Below, one piece after another: positions 1 through 11,264 of a DNA stretch of 64,000 nt. The notes beneath the pieces were generated by a model. It did not search any database, had not been told where the DNA came from, and saw nothing but the letters and a program-made list of their open reading frames with translations. The stretch is from assembly GCA_034401135.1 (NCBI GenBank), contig JAWZSP010000005.1, positions 1,178,001 through 1,242,000 of the forward strand, written 5' to 3'. Source of the stretch: Volutella citrinella (Eukaryota > Ascomycota > Sordariomycetes > Hypocreales > Nectriaceae). Each line of letters opens with the position of its first letter. The stretch's first letter is position 1. The position numbers and the translations under genes are program-made.

Positions 1-852
1 GTTGTCGTCGAGGCGATGGTCGCGGCTGGGGGAGGGGTGGTAGCGGCCGTGGAGGGAGCCGACTTGGTCGCTGTCTCGTCGTCCGCCGGGGCGATAGGCT
101 GGCGGTTCCTCCGGAAGAGGAAGAAGGCGAGCACGCCGACGAGGGCCAGCCCGACAACGCCGCCCACGACACCGCCGGCGATGGCACCCGCGTTGATGCT
201 GTTGTCGCTGTTGCTGTTGCTGGCGCTGGTCGAGCTGGCGCTGCTGGCGCTGGTCGAACTCGAGCTTTGGGCGTTGGCCTTGTCAGCCGAGGCCGTTCCT
301 GAGGCCGGGGGGGCGGCAACCGTCACCGTGTACGCCGAGGGCCGCACCGGGATTTGCGAGACCGGCTTATCCCCAGTCGGGCCGGTGTTGTTGAGGATGA
401 AGCGGGCCGACTTGTTGTCACCGTCGCAGCAGTTGACGCGGTTGTCCGGGTCACAGCAGTATTCATCGCCGGCGCATCGCCGGACCTGGACCCAAGCGTT
501 TTCCTTGTCTGGTGGGGGGTTTAGGTCAGTATTGTGATCCTTGAACTGAGATTCTCGACAACGGAGAGGGAGCAAGCTCACCACCAGGGCACATGTTCAA
601 GCAGCCCTTCCAGTCTTTGTCGGTGCACCCGGCGCGGTAATCGTAGTTGCCGGGCCATGCGCAGAGGCCGTTGGGCTGGCAGATGTCGCCCTCCTGGAAG
701 ACACAACAAGTGCTCCATGTTGTGTTGACGCCGCCGCAAGGCTCATACTTGTACTTTGTCGTGCTCGTCTTGGTGCCGTCGGGGAAGTAACACTCTTGTG
801 TTGAGACGACGGCCACCAGCGTCGCCACCAGCCATAGCGAATGCTTCATCAT
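1..852 (-). CDS. Cysteine-rich single-pass surface protein (C-terminus beyond the window)
   Basis: Two exons are visible: 852-582 and 508 to the window edge. The intron (581-509, 73 bases) runs from GTGAGC to CAG and keeps the frame (split Gly/Asp codon). The product starts MMKHSLW with a hydrophobic signal peptide, probably cleaved near residue 18. An ectodomain of about 130 residues follows, with many cysteines (CYFPDG, STCCVF, CAWPG, CLNMCPGG, CCDPDN, NCCDG) and NTT/NNT glycosylation sites. Next come a Ser/Thr/Ala-rich stalk, a Gly/Ala/Val transmembrane helix (AGAIAGGVVGGVVGLALVG) and a basic FRRN stop-transfer. The cytosolic tail is Pro/Thr-rich and runs off the edge. This architecture is common in ascomycete plasma-membrane or cell-wall proteins resembling Mid2/Wsc sensors, but there is no canonical WSC domain, so the role is inferred only. 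Confidence 0.82.
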
Positions 853-3779
853 GTTGAGTCGTGTGCAGTTTTCTGGCTAGCAGTCGTTTCTTTTTCTCGT
901 TGTTCCGGCAAGCAAGAGACCGATGCCCTCGAGGCTCTCTGTATCCACTTAGACCGGAGAGGCCAAGAGGTGAATTGTATCGCCGCAGAAGATTGGCTAG
1001 TCCCGGCAAGCGTCAGTGCGAAGGAGCGGGAAGAATCGAGCGGCAGACGTCAAAAGAGGGATCGGAGCCTGGATCTGCGAAAAACGGCTGTGCTACTCCA
1101 TACATATAACAACCCACAGACGATGGCCAGACAGGACGAGGGCTGGGTGTGTGGAACCCTCGTCGCAACAGGCACTACTGGGCGCACCCGGTCAAGGATC
1201 TCCATGCTCCCCATGTCATGATTGTCATCCCGCGGCCGGGGCTCATAGACGCAGGCCGCTGCCCAGCTGCAGGTGAAACAAGGAAACCCTACCAGGGACC
1301 GGCCACCAAGTAAAACATGGCTCCTTCGCCGCACCACCCTATGGTGTCACTGGTCGGGGTGAGTGGGACAGGGGTCGCGCAGAGGCGAGGCAACGTCGGT
1401 TGGCTGATGGCCTTGGGGGCCGTTGATCGACACTATGGTATCGTGAGCAGGTTGTGGCCGTCACATTATGGGAAGGCTGTGCCGCATGGCATGGCATGGC
1501 ACCGTCATCGCATGGCCAGATCATGTTTCTGAGCATCGTCTCTTGATTGTGCTGGCCTCCCCTGCCGTAGCACCCTGACACTGGTTGCCCATGATCCCGT
1601 CCAAGCCTCCAGGGGAAAAGTGTCCGCGGCTCGGCCCAGCCCAGGTGTGTATTTGATTCGTCCAGCGTGCTCCCCTCCTTGGCGGGGGCCAATTAAGCTC
1701 ACCAACTGGGCGCGATAATCAGTCAGCCCGGTTTCCTTATTTTTCGCCAACTGGCCTCCAAAGCCTAGTCGTGGCCACTTGAGCCGCCCTCTCTTTCGAC
1801 TAATACTGCAAAGGCTGATAGGATGGCGGATATGGACTTGAAAAGTCGGCGGGCTCAGACGAGGTAGAATAGAGGGGGGCTCGGTGACGGCCCTGTCATT
1901 CCCCGCTGTTTCAACGTTTGGCAACCGATGGCTCCTCAGTTATCGCCGAGAGGATGCGGGAAGGCCAGGGGGCGCACGGGAGGAAGAAGAGGGCGATGAT
2001 GGTGCTGAACGTGCACATACTACTGGTTCCTGGTGAATTGACTCGATCTAGGCTATGTTGCGCCTAATGCTGTCGACTACCTAGTACAGAGTAAAGTCGA
2101 CAAGTGGCCCAGTGAGCAGGCGAACAGCCCGCAACCACTCTCTCTTTCCGCTTTCTCTCCTGCTCTTTCCCTTCACTCTCGCTTTCTCCCCCCAAATGCA
2201 GTAAGCCCCAGGCAACCCGCTTACAGCTTGGACTGTGGAGTCGGGTACCTAACCAGTAGCGACTCATCAATCTCGCAACACCACTGCCGCCCGCGGCCAA
2301 CCGCTCTGTGACTTGGCATGGCACCGCCGCTGCAAATCAACCGCCACATGAGGCGTTTCCTCCAGTGCTTTGCCGCCCTACCAGGCCAGGCTGCCCCTGC
2401 ACGGAATCCTCCTGGCCCAGGGCCTCGCCAGGCATGCCTCTCGATTCGCCCACAGTAGGGGTCCGACGCTGCAGAGCACGCAACCGAGCAGGAACAGCAG
2501 CAGGGCTTTGACAATCAGGAAACATACATGGCCATCAATGGCAGACGAGGGCAGTGTATCGTAGACTGTTTGCGACAGCATCACCGAAGCCCCCTCGCCC
2601 ATCTCCGCCACGTCCACCGTTGCTGCTGACATCCCAGTGGGCCTGTTCAACTGCCACCTCGCTCGTTTCAATCATCAACCTGGGTCCATCGGGCCTCGCG
2701 AGTCGCACCCACCTGCACGATTCATTAAATTTGCGGCATCATCTCATCGATTATTATTCTTAGCTCGTATTCTCCAGTCGCAGTGCCCCACACCCATGGC
2801 ATTGCAGCAGCACCACACAGCCTGGTCCACTCATTTGCTTGGCCCTTGTAGGACTCTCTCTGTGTGCAGATGCAAAAGGCAGCTGGTCTACAGCTGGTCG
2901 CGTGCTTTTGCTCTCGTCTGCACGCCGGATCCACGGAGAGCCCAAGGCTGCATCTAATAGATGGACTTGGCCAGCCTACGGGTGGACAACGCTACATCGG
3001 CGTCTGCATCGGCGTCTGACTGCACCGGGCTAGCCGACGGCGACACAGAGACCAACTTCTCACTCATCCATCACTCACACAGCGCGTCACCAAGCACGAT
3101 ACCCAACGACGTTGCTTCTTCTTGCTCTCCGTGGCTTCTCCTCAATTTGGCTTTTGGAATTTGGTATTTACAACACTGCCCACTCACCGCCCGTCCCACG
3201 CTGTCCGCTGTCGCTGCGAGGACACAGCCGAGGCACCCAAAGGCCGACCTCACTGCCCGTCAATCATCAGTCAGGTGGCCAAGCGCTTCGTCCCTCTCTT
3301 CCCCACTCTTTGGGTTCCGGGCCCTTGCGCTGCACTGCCGTGCCAGACAGGTCGAGATACCTGGTGGTCACGAGAACCATGGGTCGGAATCCATCCATCG
3401 GCCCGAAGCCTTCAAAATGTTGCCCTGCCCCGTTCCGCGTCGCAAGGACCACCACTGCTGCCATCTCTCTGGTTGCTAATATCATCGTTCGCAGCATGTC
3501 AAGCGACAGGAGAACCCAGCCTCGTAACCTCTTTTTTTTTGCCCACCCCGTCGTCACTCGTCGTCTCCCCATAGCCTCTGTTCAGCCAGCAGACCCCAGT
3601 GATAGCCAGAAAAATCAAAACTCCGCGAGATGATGAATGCTCAACAAGAGCATCGGGGGAGACAAATTAGAAAGCAGAAAAATGAAGAAAAAGAACACCA
3701 GGTAAAACGAAAACATGGTATGACAGTGTCCAAACATAGAGCACTACGCAGCCGTAGCAAGTCTGCTCATGACACACAT
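853..3779. other. Intergenic stretch, no convincing gene
   Basis: About 2.9 kb between the start of the surface-protein gene and the ILV2 stop codon. Open frames on both strands lack recognisable domains, splice-linked continuity or signal peptides. The low-complexity sequence includes a short ATGGC run near 1484-1500 and pyrimidine-rich tracts. The part next to 852 should hold the promoter of the surface-protein gene, and the part next to 3780 the ILV2 3' UTR. Confidence 0.6.
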
Positions 3780-6222
3780 TTAACCGTGAAGGCCACCGGT
3801 ACGCTCACGCATCGTCTCACGGCGCTTCTTCTCCTTGTCTGTAATCAACCAGATTAGTACGCGCATCGACGGGCCGGCGAATTTCTGCTAATGACTTACC
3901 TCCGTCAAAGACGAGGAACTCGTGGAGGCCGGATCCCGTAGGCACCATGGGCAGGACAGGCACCTTCTTGTCGGTGATGACCTCGAGGAGGGCGGGGCCA
4001 TCGGTGTCGATGAGCCACTTGAGGGCATCGACAACCTCCTCAGGCTTCGACACGCGTCGGCCCTGAACGTGCATGGCCTCGGCAAGCTTGATGAAGTCGG
4101 GGTTCTTCTGGTGAGTGTGGGCATATCGGTCCTCGTAGAAGAGGTTCTGCCATTGCGTCACCATGCCCTGCTCCTCGTTGTTGAGGACAATCACCTTGAC
4201 ACCAATGTTGAACTGCGCAGCAGTGGAGAGCTCGGTGAGGGTCATGTTGAAGGAGGCGTCGCCGTCAATGTCAATGACGAGGGCGTCAGGCTGGGCAACC
4301 TTGGCGCCGATGGCGGCAGGGAGACCGAAGCCCATAGTACCCAGACCACCAGAGGTGATCATGGATCGAGGGTGCCTCCAGCGGAAGTGCTGGGCAGTCC
4401 ACATCTGGTGCTGGCCGACACCAGTGGAGATGTAGGTCTCGCTCTTGCGGTCAGCGGTGAGGTTGCTGAGCTCCTCAATCACAGTCTGGGGCTTGATGAG
4501 GCCGGTGCGCTCGGCACGCTCATAGTTGGTCAGGGGCCACTTGGCCTTCCACTCGTTGATCTTGCCGAACCACTCCTCGCGGTCTGCCATGGAGCGCTTC
4601 TCGAGGTGGGGAATGAGGACCTTCAAGTTGGTTGACACGTCACCCTCGATGGCCTCGGTGGCCTGGACGACCTTGTTGATGTTCTTGGGCATAATCTCGA
4701 AGTGGACGATACCGCCGCGGCCCTCGGCGTGCGCGGCCTTGGCGCCGGGGGCAAACTTGGAAATGTTGAGAGTCACACGGTCGTCGAAACGGGCACCAAG
4801 GGCGATGACGAGGTCAGCCTCCTGCATGGCCATGTTGGCGTAGGCGGCACCGTGCATGCCGAGCATGTGAAGCGACTTCTCGTCGAGCTCGTCGAAGGCA
4901 CCCAGGCCCTGGAGGGTGGTGGTGACGGGGATGGAGCAGTGCTCGCTAAGCTGCTTGAGAAGCTCGGTGCCGCCCTCGGAGAGGATGATGCCCTGGCCAG
5001 CATAGATGACGGGCTTCTTAGCGATGTTGACGAGGTCGGCAACGCGCTTGAGGGAGGAGGTCAGCTGCTTGTTGCTCAGCTCCATGGCGGCGCGCGAGGC
5101 GGCGCTGGGGAGCGAGGGAAGGGCGACATCGGTAGGGATGGCCCTCCTTAGGATGCCAGCAGTGACGTCCTTGGGAAGGTCGACGAGAACGGGTCCGGGT
5201 CGTCCGCTGGTGGCGATCTCGAAGGCCTCATTGATGCGGCGGGGGAGCTCAGCAATGTTCTTGACCATGACGTTCCACTTGGTGCAAGCACGAGAGATGC
5301 CGACAACGTCGGCCTCCTGGAAAGCGTCGCTGCCAATGGCGGTGGTGACGACCTGGCCACAGAAGACAACCATGGGAGTTCCATCGGAGAGGGCATCCTG
5401 CATGGGAGTAACGACATTGGTGGCGCCGGGGCCGGAGGTGACGAGAACGACGCCAGGCTTGCCAGAGGCGCGGGCATAGCCCTCAGCCATGTGGCCAGCG
5501 CCCTGCTCGTGGCGGGGAAGGATGAAATCGAAGTGTTTTGAGTTGTAGATGGCATCGAAGACGGGAAGAATGGCACCGCCAGGGTATCCGACTAATTGTG
5601 GTGACTCATGTTAGTGATCGCATCTTCTGGTGTGTCGAGTGGTGGAAAGCAGGCAACACGACAACATACAGATGTGTTTCACACCATGCCTAAGCATCAT
5701 CTCGTGGAAGATCTCGCCTCCAGTCTTTCCAATGAAGCTACAGTGGCCATGTTAGCATAATCCAATCCAAGTCGGTCCCAGGAGTCTGGAGGGGAACGTA
5801 CGACTCATCCATGTCACTCCTCCGGGGGTTGACGAGGGGCTGCACATGGCTCTGGTCCTTCTCGGCATTGAAAGCTGGGCTGGGGATATCGCGGGCCTGG
5901 CTACTGGGTAGATAGTTAGCAACGAATGTTGTGTTTATTCCTCTGCCGTTTCACGATTTTTTTTTTCGTGGTGTTGAAGAAAGTTGCTATCGGATCCGCG
6001 TGGGTGGCGAGAACGCGAGGGGCAACACAAACGACGAAGATAGCACGGGCAGCAGAGACGACTGCGGGCATCAACTTACGGCGCAGCAGTGGTAGTCTGA
6101 TGGCGCTTGGCAGCAACAATCTTTCGGGGCGCCTGGACGGCGGCGGCTGCGGTGGTGGTGGTGAAGGCACGGGCATTGGCGACGGCCTGGATGGCCCGCG
6201 TGGCCTGGCGAGTTCGGAGCAT
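3780..6222 (-). CDS. ILV2: Acetolactate synthase catalytic subunit, mitochondrial
   Basis: ThDP-dependent acetohydroxyacid synthase, the first shared step of valine, leucine and isoleucine synthesis (pyruvate to 2-acetolactate, or with 2-ketobutyrate to acetohydroxybutyrate), in mitochondria. Five exons: 6222-6080, 5900-5802, 5737-5670, 5591-3900 and 3838-3780, giving 686 residues, the usual fungal length. The first 47 residues are Arg/Ala/Thr-rich without acids (MLRTRQATRAIQ...), a typical presequence. Visible signatures are GYPGGAILPVFDA, the catalytic glutamate in LPRHEQGAGH (about residue 131), SGPGATN, GARFDDR, and the ThDP/Mg site DGDASFN to VLNNEEQG (about 546-578). The C-terminus ERTGGLHG lies on the 59-base last exon. 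Intron 1 ends in CAGTAG; both acceptors keep frame and differ by one Ser. It would partner the regulatory subunit Ilv6, not seen here. Confidence 0.97.
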
Positions 6223-6421
6223 TGCGGCGATGGTGTTTCTGCCTTTGGCCGATGGTCGGTGAGGGAGAGGAGAGAGAGAGACGCAGAGGCGAAGGGATGG
6301 AGAGGAAAGGCTCGAGGCCTGGACGCTGCAAACTGTCACGAAGACGGGGAGCAAAGCAAGCAGCAGAAGGGCAATTGATGTGATCTCGACAACCGGGAGG
6401 CGGACTGGAGAGAGGAAGGCT

Positions 6422-6428
6422 TGAGTCA
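6422..6428. promoter_or_regulatory. TGAGTCA box upstream of ILV2 (Gcn4/CPC1-type)
   Basis: Perfect palindromic TGAGTCA about 200 bases upstream of the ILV2 start codon. This is the consensus bound by Gcn4 and its filamentous orthologues CPC1/CpcA, which activate amino-acid biosynthesis genes under starvation. Position and target gene fit general amino acid control; binding is inferred. Confidence 0.55.
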
Positions 6429-6744
6429 AAAGTCAAATGCCAGGAAGGGCGTGGGCTCGGCAAAGGGAAAAAAAACCCGCCGTCTTGGTCGCTGTGCTGC
6501 TAACGGCCGGTCGCCGGGGGGGAGGGGGGGGGAGAAGGAGCGTCGCACCCAAAACCGGCCGCAAGTGTGGGGTAGGCCGTCCGCGAAATACCTCCGGGAT
6601 GGCTGCAGAAGCCACCAGCGCCGCAGGTACCGCCCAGTCACCGCAAGACGGCAGCGCCGCAGTGGCGCCCATGTGCTTTCCCCTTGAGTTCCTTGTGCGC
6701 CGCACGCTTGGGGTTCTGGGCGAGTCCTGGTCGCCACGCACGGG

Positions 6745-6830
6745 CCAATGAGAGGAGCGTCCGGTCAGTAGCCAGCCAATCATGGCGGCTCCGAATGGCC
6801 GATATCGCCACCCGCTAGCTCCAGGATTGG
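6745..6830. promoter_or_regulatory. CCAAT-box cluster
   Basis: CCAAT at 6745-6749 and 6776-6780, and the inverse ATTGG at 6826-6830, lie 520-610 bases upstream of the ILV2 ATG. CCAAT is the site of the fungal HAP/CBC complex. Three copies within 86 bases is suggestive but the sequence is short and common. Confidence 0.3.
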
Positions 6831-6944
6831 CCAGGCCTAGCCAGGCTCTGACCAGTCCTGTCGCAATTCAAACTTGGAGCACCCGCAGACGCCCAGAATC
6901 CTGGTTCACATTTCCATACAAAAATGGCTGCTGTGCGCGCAGCA

Positions 6945-6951
6945 TGAGTCA
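6945..6951. promoter_or_regulatory. Second TGAGTCA box upstream of ILV2
   Basis: A second exact TGAGTCA (inside ATGAGTCAAC), about 725 bases upstream of the ILV2 ATG. Two perfect Gcn4/CPC1-type heptamers in one ILV2 upstream region are more than expected by chance, but the distal copy may be too far to act. Confidence 0.35.
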
Positions 6952-7840
6952 ACAGAGGCCGCTGTCCCCAAGACGCCAGCTTCACGTCTTCAGAGTCATC
7001 GTTGAAGCTCCTGGGGCAACCGTCGCCGTTCGTCGGCGACGCACAGGCTGGTGCAGATAGGGACCACTAGTAGGGGCCGGTTGCTGATTTGGTCCCATGC
7101 ATCCATAAGGTATCCGTCTCCATTGCCTTTCTGGGACAGCTGCAATTCCTCCTATTCCTAATCATGAGCCATGCCGAAGCTCAAGTCTCGTAGTTGCCAT
7201 CCCGTCCCTTCTAGTAGGCCGCCTATCTCTCGGCAGCCACTACTGGTCCCGGATAGCGGTCAGCGGTGTCTTGGGCATGGTATTCTCCAATGCACTTAAG
7301 TTAGTGCGGGGCCAATCCTGCTGCACTCCGCAGCACGCCCAAGCACAACATCGCTCCTATTATGATAAGTCACCTTGACGGCCATTGTCCACGGCATTTA
7401 AATCATCGTTCCTAATTAGCTACAAATTAAACCAGAAGGACTACTCAGCAACGTGTAGTGATGCCTCTGGTGAGATTAAATGCAGTCCCCGCCGCAGCCC
7501 AAGGGGTTGTGCCATTGCCAGAACTCACCAACAAATGTCTCGACAAAAACCTCTAGCAGCAGCCGACCGTGAAATCTATACGATATATGCCATACGGACA
7601 TAAATTCTCCCATTTCTTCATAACAGGCGATTTCCTGCCCTCTCTCAGGCTGTTCTAGGGCCTGTTGGCTTTGTCCCGGCGATGGAGGAAGCGTGCGAAC
7701 ATGCAGCCCATCGCAAAAGCGGCCATGGAACTTCCAACGTGGTGTTGCAATTGGTCTCAAAGAATTGCTGGTGTAATCGATATACCAGACTCAGGACGGC
7801 TGAGATAACCTGTGAATCTCCACCGAGTCATACCAACGTC
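6952..7840. other. Intergenic, no gene seen
   Basis: Nothing recognisable on either strand; short open frames only. The ILV2 promoter lies to the left. Confidence 0.6.
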
Positions 7841-7849
7841 TAGAGACAG

Positions 7850-8660
7850 TCAAGTGAAATAAACCCAACGGCGTGGTTCAATGCCTTCTTACGTTGACGG
7901 CGCCGGGGACAACCCAGATGTAAGCACACAGGAAGTTGGCAAGAGTATCAGCATTTTCAAAGCACTCGGCAGACAAGTCGATGAGGGATCCCAAATCGCT
8001 GACTTTTCCATATATTTGGCAAAGCCCCGCCGCTGTTGCAAAAGTAGTGTCCTTATTACGAGGCATCAAGAGATTGCAAACCCTGACGTCGACCAAAAGT
8101 CCCACAGCTTCAAGCCCATCAATTTCAGTACCCCCGAAGCCTTCTAGCCGGTCTTTTATTTCTACACACTGTTGGATTTCGGCGAGTGGACGCAGCCTCG
8201 GTTCTCTATGCTCTGAATCAAATCGCATATATTAGAGTCATGCTCACCCTTTAGGTCACAGTCATACAAATCGAGGCTTCGAGAATCCAAGTCTCCTTCT
8301 GCCGCGAGGCAGAATGCAGGACTGTTAGCGAGTCCCATGCTGTAGGTATTTAGTTGCAGCTTCCGAACGTGACAAGCGCGGTATGCTTAGACGTCGCTCA
8401 AGCCGTGCCCGGCAAACCACATCTGACTGGCATGCTTCTCATGTTCTCCGGCTACCAATTCCGGTTAAAAGCTATCTTGGTACTCAATGCGTCGTTGTTC
8501 TGAGGCTGCTCGAATTTGTTTAGCTGTCCAACAAGGGACTCGTATGCCAAGCGTGGCAGGGGTAGCATCAGTCTGCGCCGACGTTGCGATCAAAGGCTGA
8601 CTGGATGCCAGTCCCGAACGACGAGAGTAATGTAACAAGAGCCATAGTATCAACAGGATT
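7850..8660 (-). CDS. Doubtful small hypothetical gene (exon boundaries uncertain)
   Basis: A 116-codon open frame starting ATG at 8228 has regular composition and conserved-looking Cys placement (QQCVEIKD, VRVCNLL, GLCQIYG, AECFEN, FLCAYIW). It ends at a donor-like GTAAGA (after GAVN), and a CTAG acceptor downstream would give a short C-terminus ending Thr-Leu-Val. A leftward-reading upstream exon (ATG at 8341, MGLANSPAFCLAAEG) can be joined in frame only through a 35-base intron, unusually short. Another hydrophobic ATG (MALVTLLSSF, near 8645) could be a signal peptide but its frame stops soon. It could be a small secreted protein, a decayed gene or a chance frame. No family recognised. Confidence 0.25.
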
Positions 8661-9354
8661 CAATCATTGGTCCTGATGGCGAGAGGAGTCCTCGCCTAGG
8701 GTGAAGAATACGGGCTGATAGCTTTTGGTCAACTCCTTTTTCAGCCTTGATGCTTCGTCATGACCCATTGGGGCCTTACTACCTATCCAATATATCTACG
8801 AAGTAGGGTTATCAGGCAGCGTTCACTTGGAACCCAGAGGCACTTTGTATGTAATTCATTAATGGTTCTTTTGTATACAACATCTCAAATCACATCCCAG
8901 CCTGCGGGGGTATCTGGCCTTTCCTCCGTCCATATCCCTCTTTTCCCAGCGCGCATCCCGCCCTGTCCGACGCAGCAAGCCACGACGGCAACCAGAGCTT
9001 TGTAAACATCCGCTTGCGGCTTTCCTCAACACCGTGGTATCTAAAAATGATGGAAAAACAAAAGAGGAAATCAACAGCGATGGGTTATACTCAAAAGCAG
9101 ATGCAGGAAATAATTCCAGAGACAAACATAGTGAAAGCTGGGTGGAGTATTGCGGACAAAGAAAAAAGAGTATTCTCAGGAGTATCGTCAAAGGAAATCA
9201 AGGTTTGGGTATCGAGTCGTCAGCTTCTTCTTCCCTGTTCCTGAACGCAAGTCGTTGGTGCGCAATAATATACAGCCCGGATCATCCTGTGCGGATGCAT
9301 AGATTAAAATGTGTATAAGTCGAAGCCAGTCCATCTTGGTATCCCGAAGAATAA
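8661..9354. other. Intergenic, 3' flank of zinc-finger gene 1
   Basis: No gene seen. The part next to 9355 is the expected 3' UTR of the zinc-finger gene on the minus strand; the sequence is moderately AT-rich. Confidence 0.55.
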
Positions 9355-11264
9355 TTATTGTCTCATATCGCCGTCGTCGATGAAGAAGGTTGTGGGCGAG
9401 CAGAGCTGCTGCTGCATGTGAGCCTGCTGCATGTAATCGGCAGGGTGAGAGGTGAAGCTCTGATGCGGGTGGCCCATTCGCATAGGCAGCTCGTATCCAG
9501 CAGGCATCGACGTGGGGATCACGTTCGCGGCGTACATGGAGGGAACAGGAGGGACAGCCTCGGTATCAGAGGCGGGGCTTCCGTAAATGCTCGCCGTCTT
9601 CTTCTTGGGGCGAAGGTTCTCGAGGCTCAGTCGCTTACCCCAAGAGCCTGGTCGCTTCGAGGGGATGGGCGTGGCAGGGCGAACAGTAGCCTGGCTCGGG
9701 TTGGGAGACATGTAGACGTTGGCCATGACCTCGTCGGGAGGCTGCTGGAAGTGCTGCACTCCAGTCATGTCCCAAGTCTGCTGAGGAAGCTCCTGACCAG
9801 GGAGAATGTACGTCATGGAAGCATCGGCGAAGGTGTTCATCTGGTCGGGAGCAAACTTGGGTGCATCCACGGGCCAGATGTTCTCGTTCGGGATAGGGAA
9901 AGGGGTTCCGGGATGAGGGCCAGCCGTGAGATCATCGCGAATCATGGGCTCCGGCATGGCATCCACAGGAGTGGTAGGTCGAGTCTCCTGCTTAATCCGT
10001 CGAGTGGGGAGTGCGCTGGGCGGAGGTGTCTGGGGCTGCTGCTGCTGCTGCACCGGCGCAGCAGACGGGCTGTTGTTCTCAGACTTGGGTCGGGCTCCAT
10101 CAACGTGGCCGACGGCATCCATCAAGCACTCAGAGCGGATGGGCAGGGAGAACTGCAGGTCGATTTCGCTGGGAGGGGGAGTGGTGCTGTTGGTGAAAGG
10201 GGCGGTGCCGAGGATGTAGGCCAGTCGCACAAGAGTCGAGATATCCTCGCCTAGGTGACGAGCCTCCAGCATGCGCTTCAGATCACCAGAAGAACGAGGC
10301 TTCCATGTGAGTGCCTGGCGTTTCTCCTTGGGCCAGATGCACGTCTTCCAGATGGACTTTACCTTGTCCTGGCGCATCAGGTTGTGGATCTGCACTTTGT
10401 ACTCCCAGTTGTTCACATCAAAGCCATCCTCAAAGTGCTTGGCAATGTGCTCAAAGTACTTGTCCCGGCTGGCGGAAGCCTGTTCGCTGTTCTGGGCCTC
10501 GAAAATCCGGTCCTTGCAGTTGTCGAAACCGCAAGAGAAGACAACCTGGGGGCAGAGATCCGTCTTGGCAGAGCTGTTGGGCAGGGCGTCCATGCGGTGC
10601 ATCTCCTTGGCGTGGGTGCTGTAGGCTCGCTCAGTAGCAAAAGACAAATGGCAGCCCTTGGTCTTGCAAATCCAGATGACGTCCGTGCCGTGGAAGTTGT
10701 ACAGGTGCTTCTTGAAATCGCTTTTTCGGCCAAATCCGACAGGGTTGTTGTCCAGGAAGCACATGGGGCACTGGTACTTCTTGGAGGTCGGCACGACGTG
10801 TCGTGGGGAAGACTGGGATGTAACGTCGCACGAGGTCACAGGGGACTGCATCAAGCCGGGCGAGTCGAGCCATGTTCGGTCCGTGATCTTGCCCGTCTCG
10901 CCGTCGTGAATCGAGGGAATATCGGCGTTTGTATCCTGCCAAGTGGACTGCGTGCGGATCGAGGCAGCATCGGACCGCGCGTGGGACGCCTCAGAGCTGC
11001 TCCAAGTCAAGGATGGGGCACTTGTGTTACTGAGGAGAGTTGTGGCAGAAAAGGTAGAGGCGCGGGCTAACAAATCAGCAGATGCTACAAAGGGGGTTGC
11101 CTCATTCAGGAGACGGGTGCCAACTAACAAGGAGTTCCAACACCGCCGAGAGCGCATGCTAGGCTCGACACACCATAGCGGCGGACGAGTCCGAGGAGGA
11201 CCTGCTGGTCATCGTCGGATAGCGGGTGAAGCCCTTGCTCATCTTGCGATTGGTAAGGGAACAT
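9355..11264 (-). CDS. C2H2-like zinc-finger protein, paralogue 1
   Basis: Two exons, 11264-11129 and 11066-9355, give 615 residues; the 62-base intron (GTTAGT...TTAG) has a CTGAT branch-like site. The N-terminus holds a short motif (LLGLVRRYGVSSLA, about residues 23-36). Next comes a Ser/Thr-rich region with ASIRT. From residue about 145 there are two finger units (CPMC...H...H, CKTKGC...H...H) and an atypical third element (LCPQVVFSCGFDNC...HIAKHF). A conserved tail W-Y...LTWKP...LEARHLG runs to about residue 335. The C-terminal half is disordered, Pro/Gln-rich (VQQQQQPQTPP) with a basic patch (RPKKK). It is probably a nuclear DNA-binding regulator; targets are unknown. A close relative lies at 18425-20285 on the same strand. 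Confidence 0.85.

Noticed and set aside
9358..10254. Long plus-strand frame opposite zinc-finger paralogue 1
   Set aside because: Antisense shadow of a GC-rich coding exon whose minus-strand product has clear domains.
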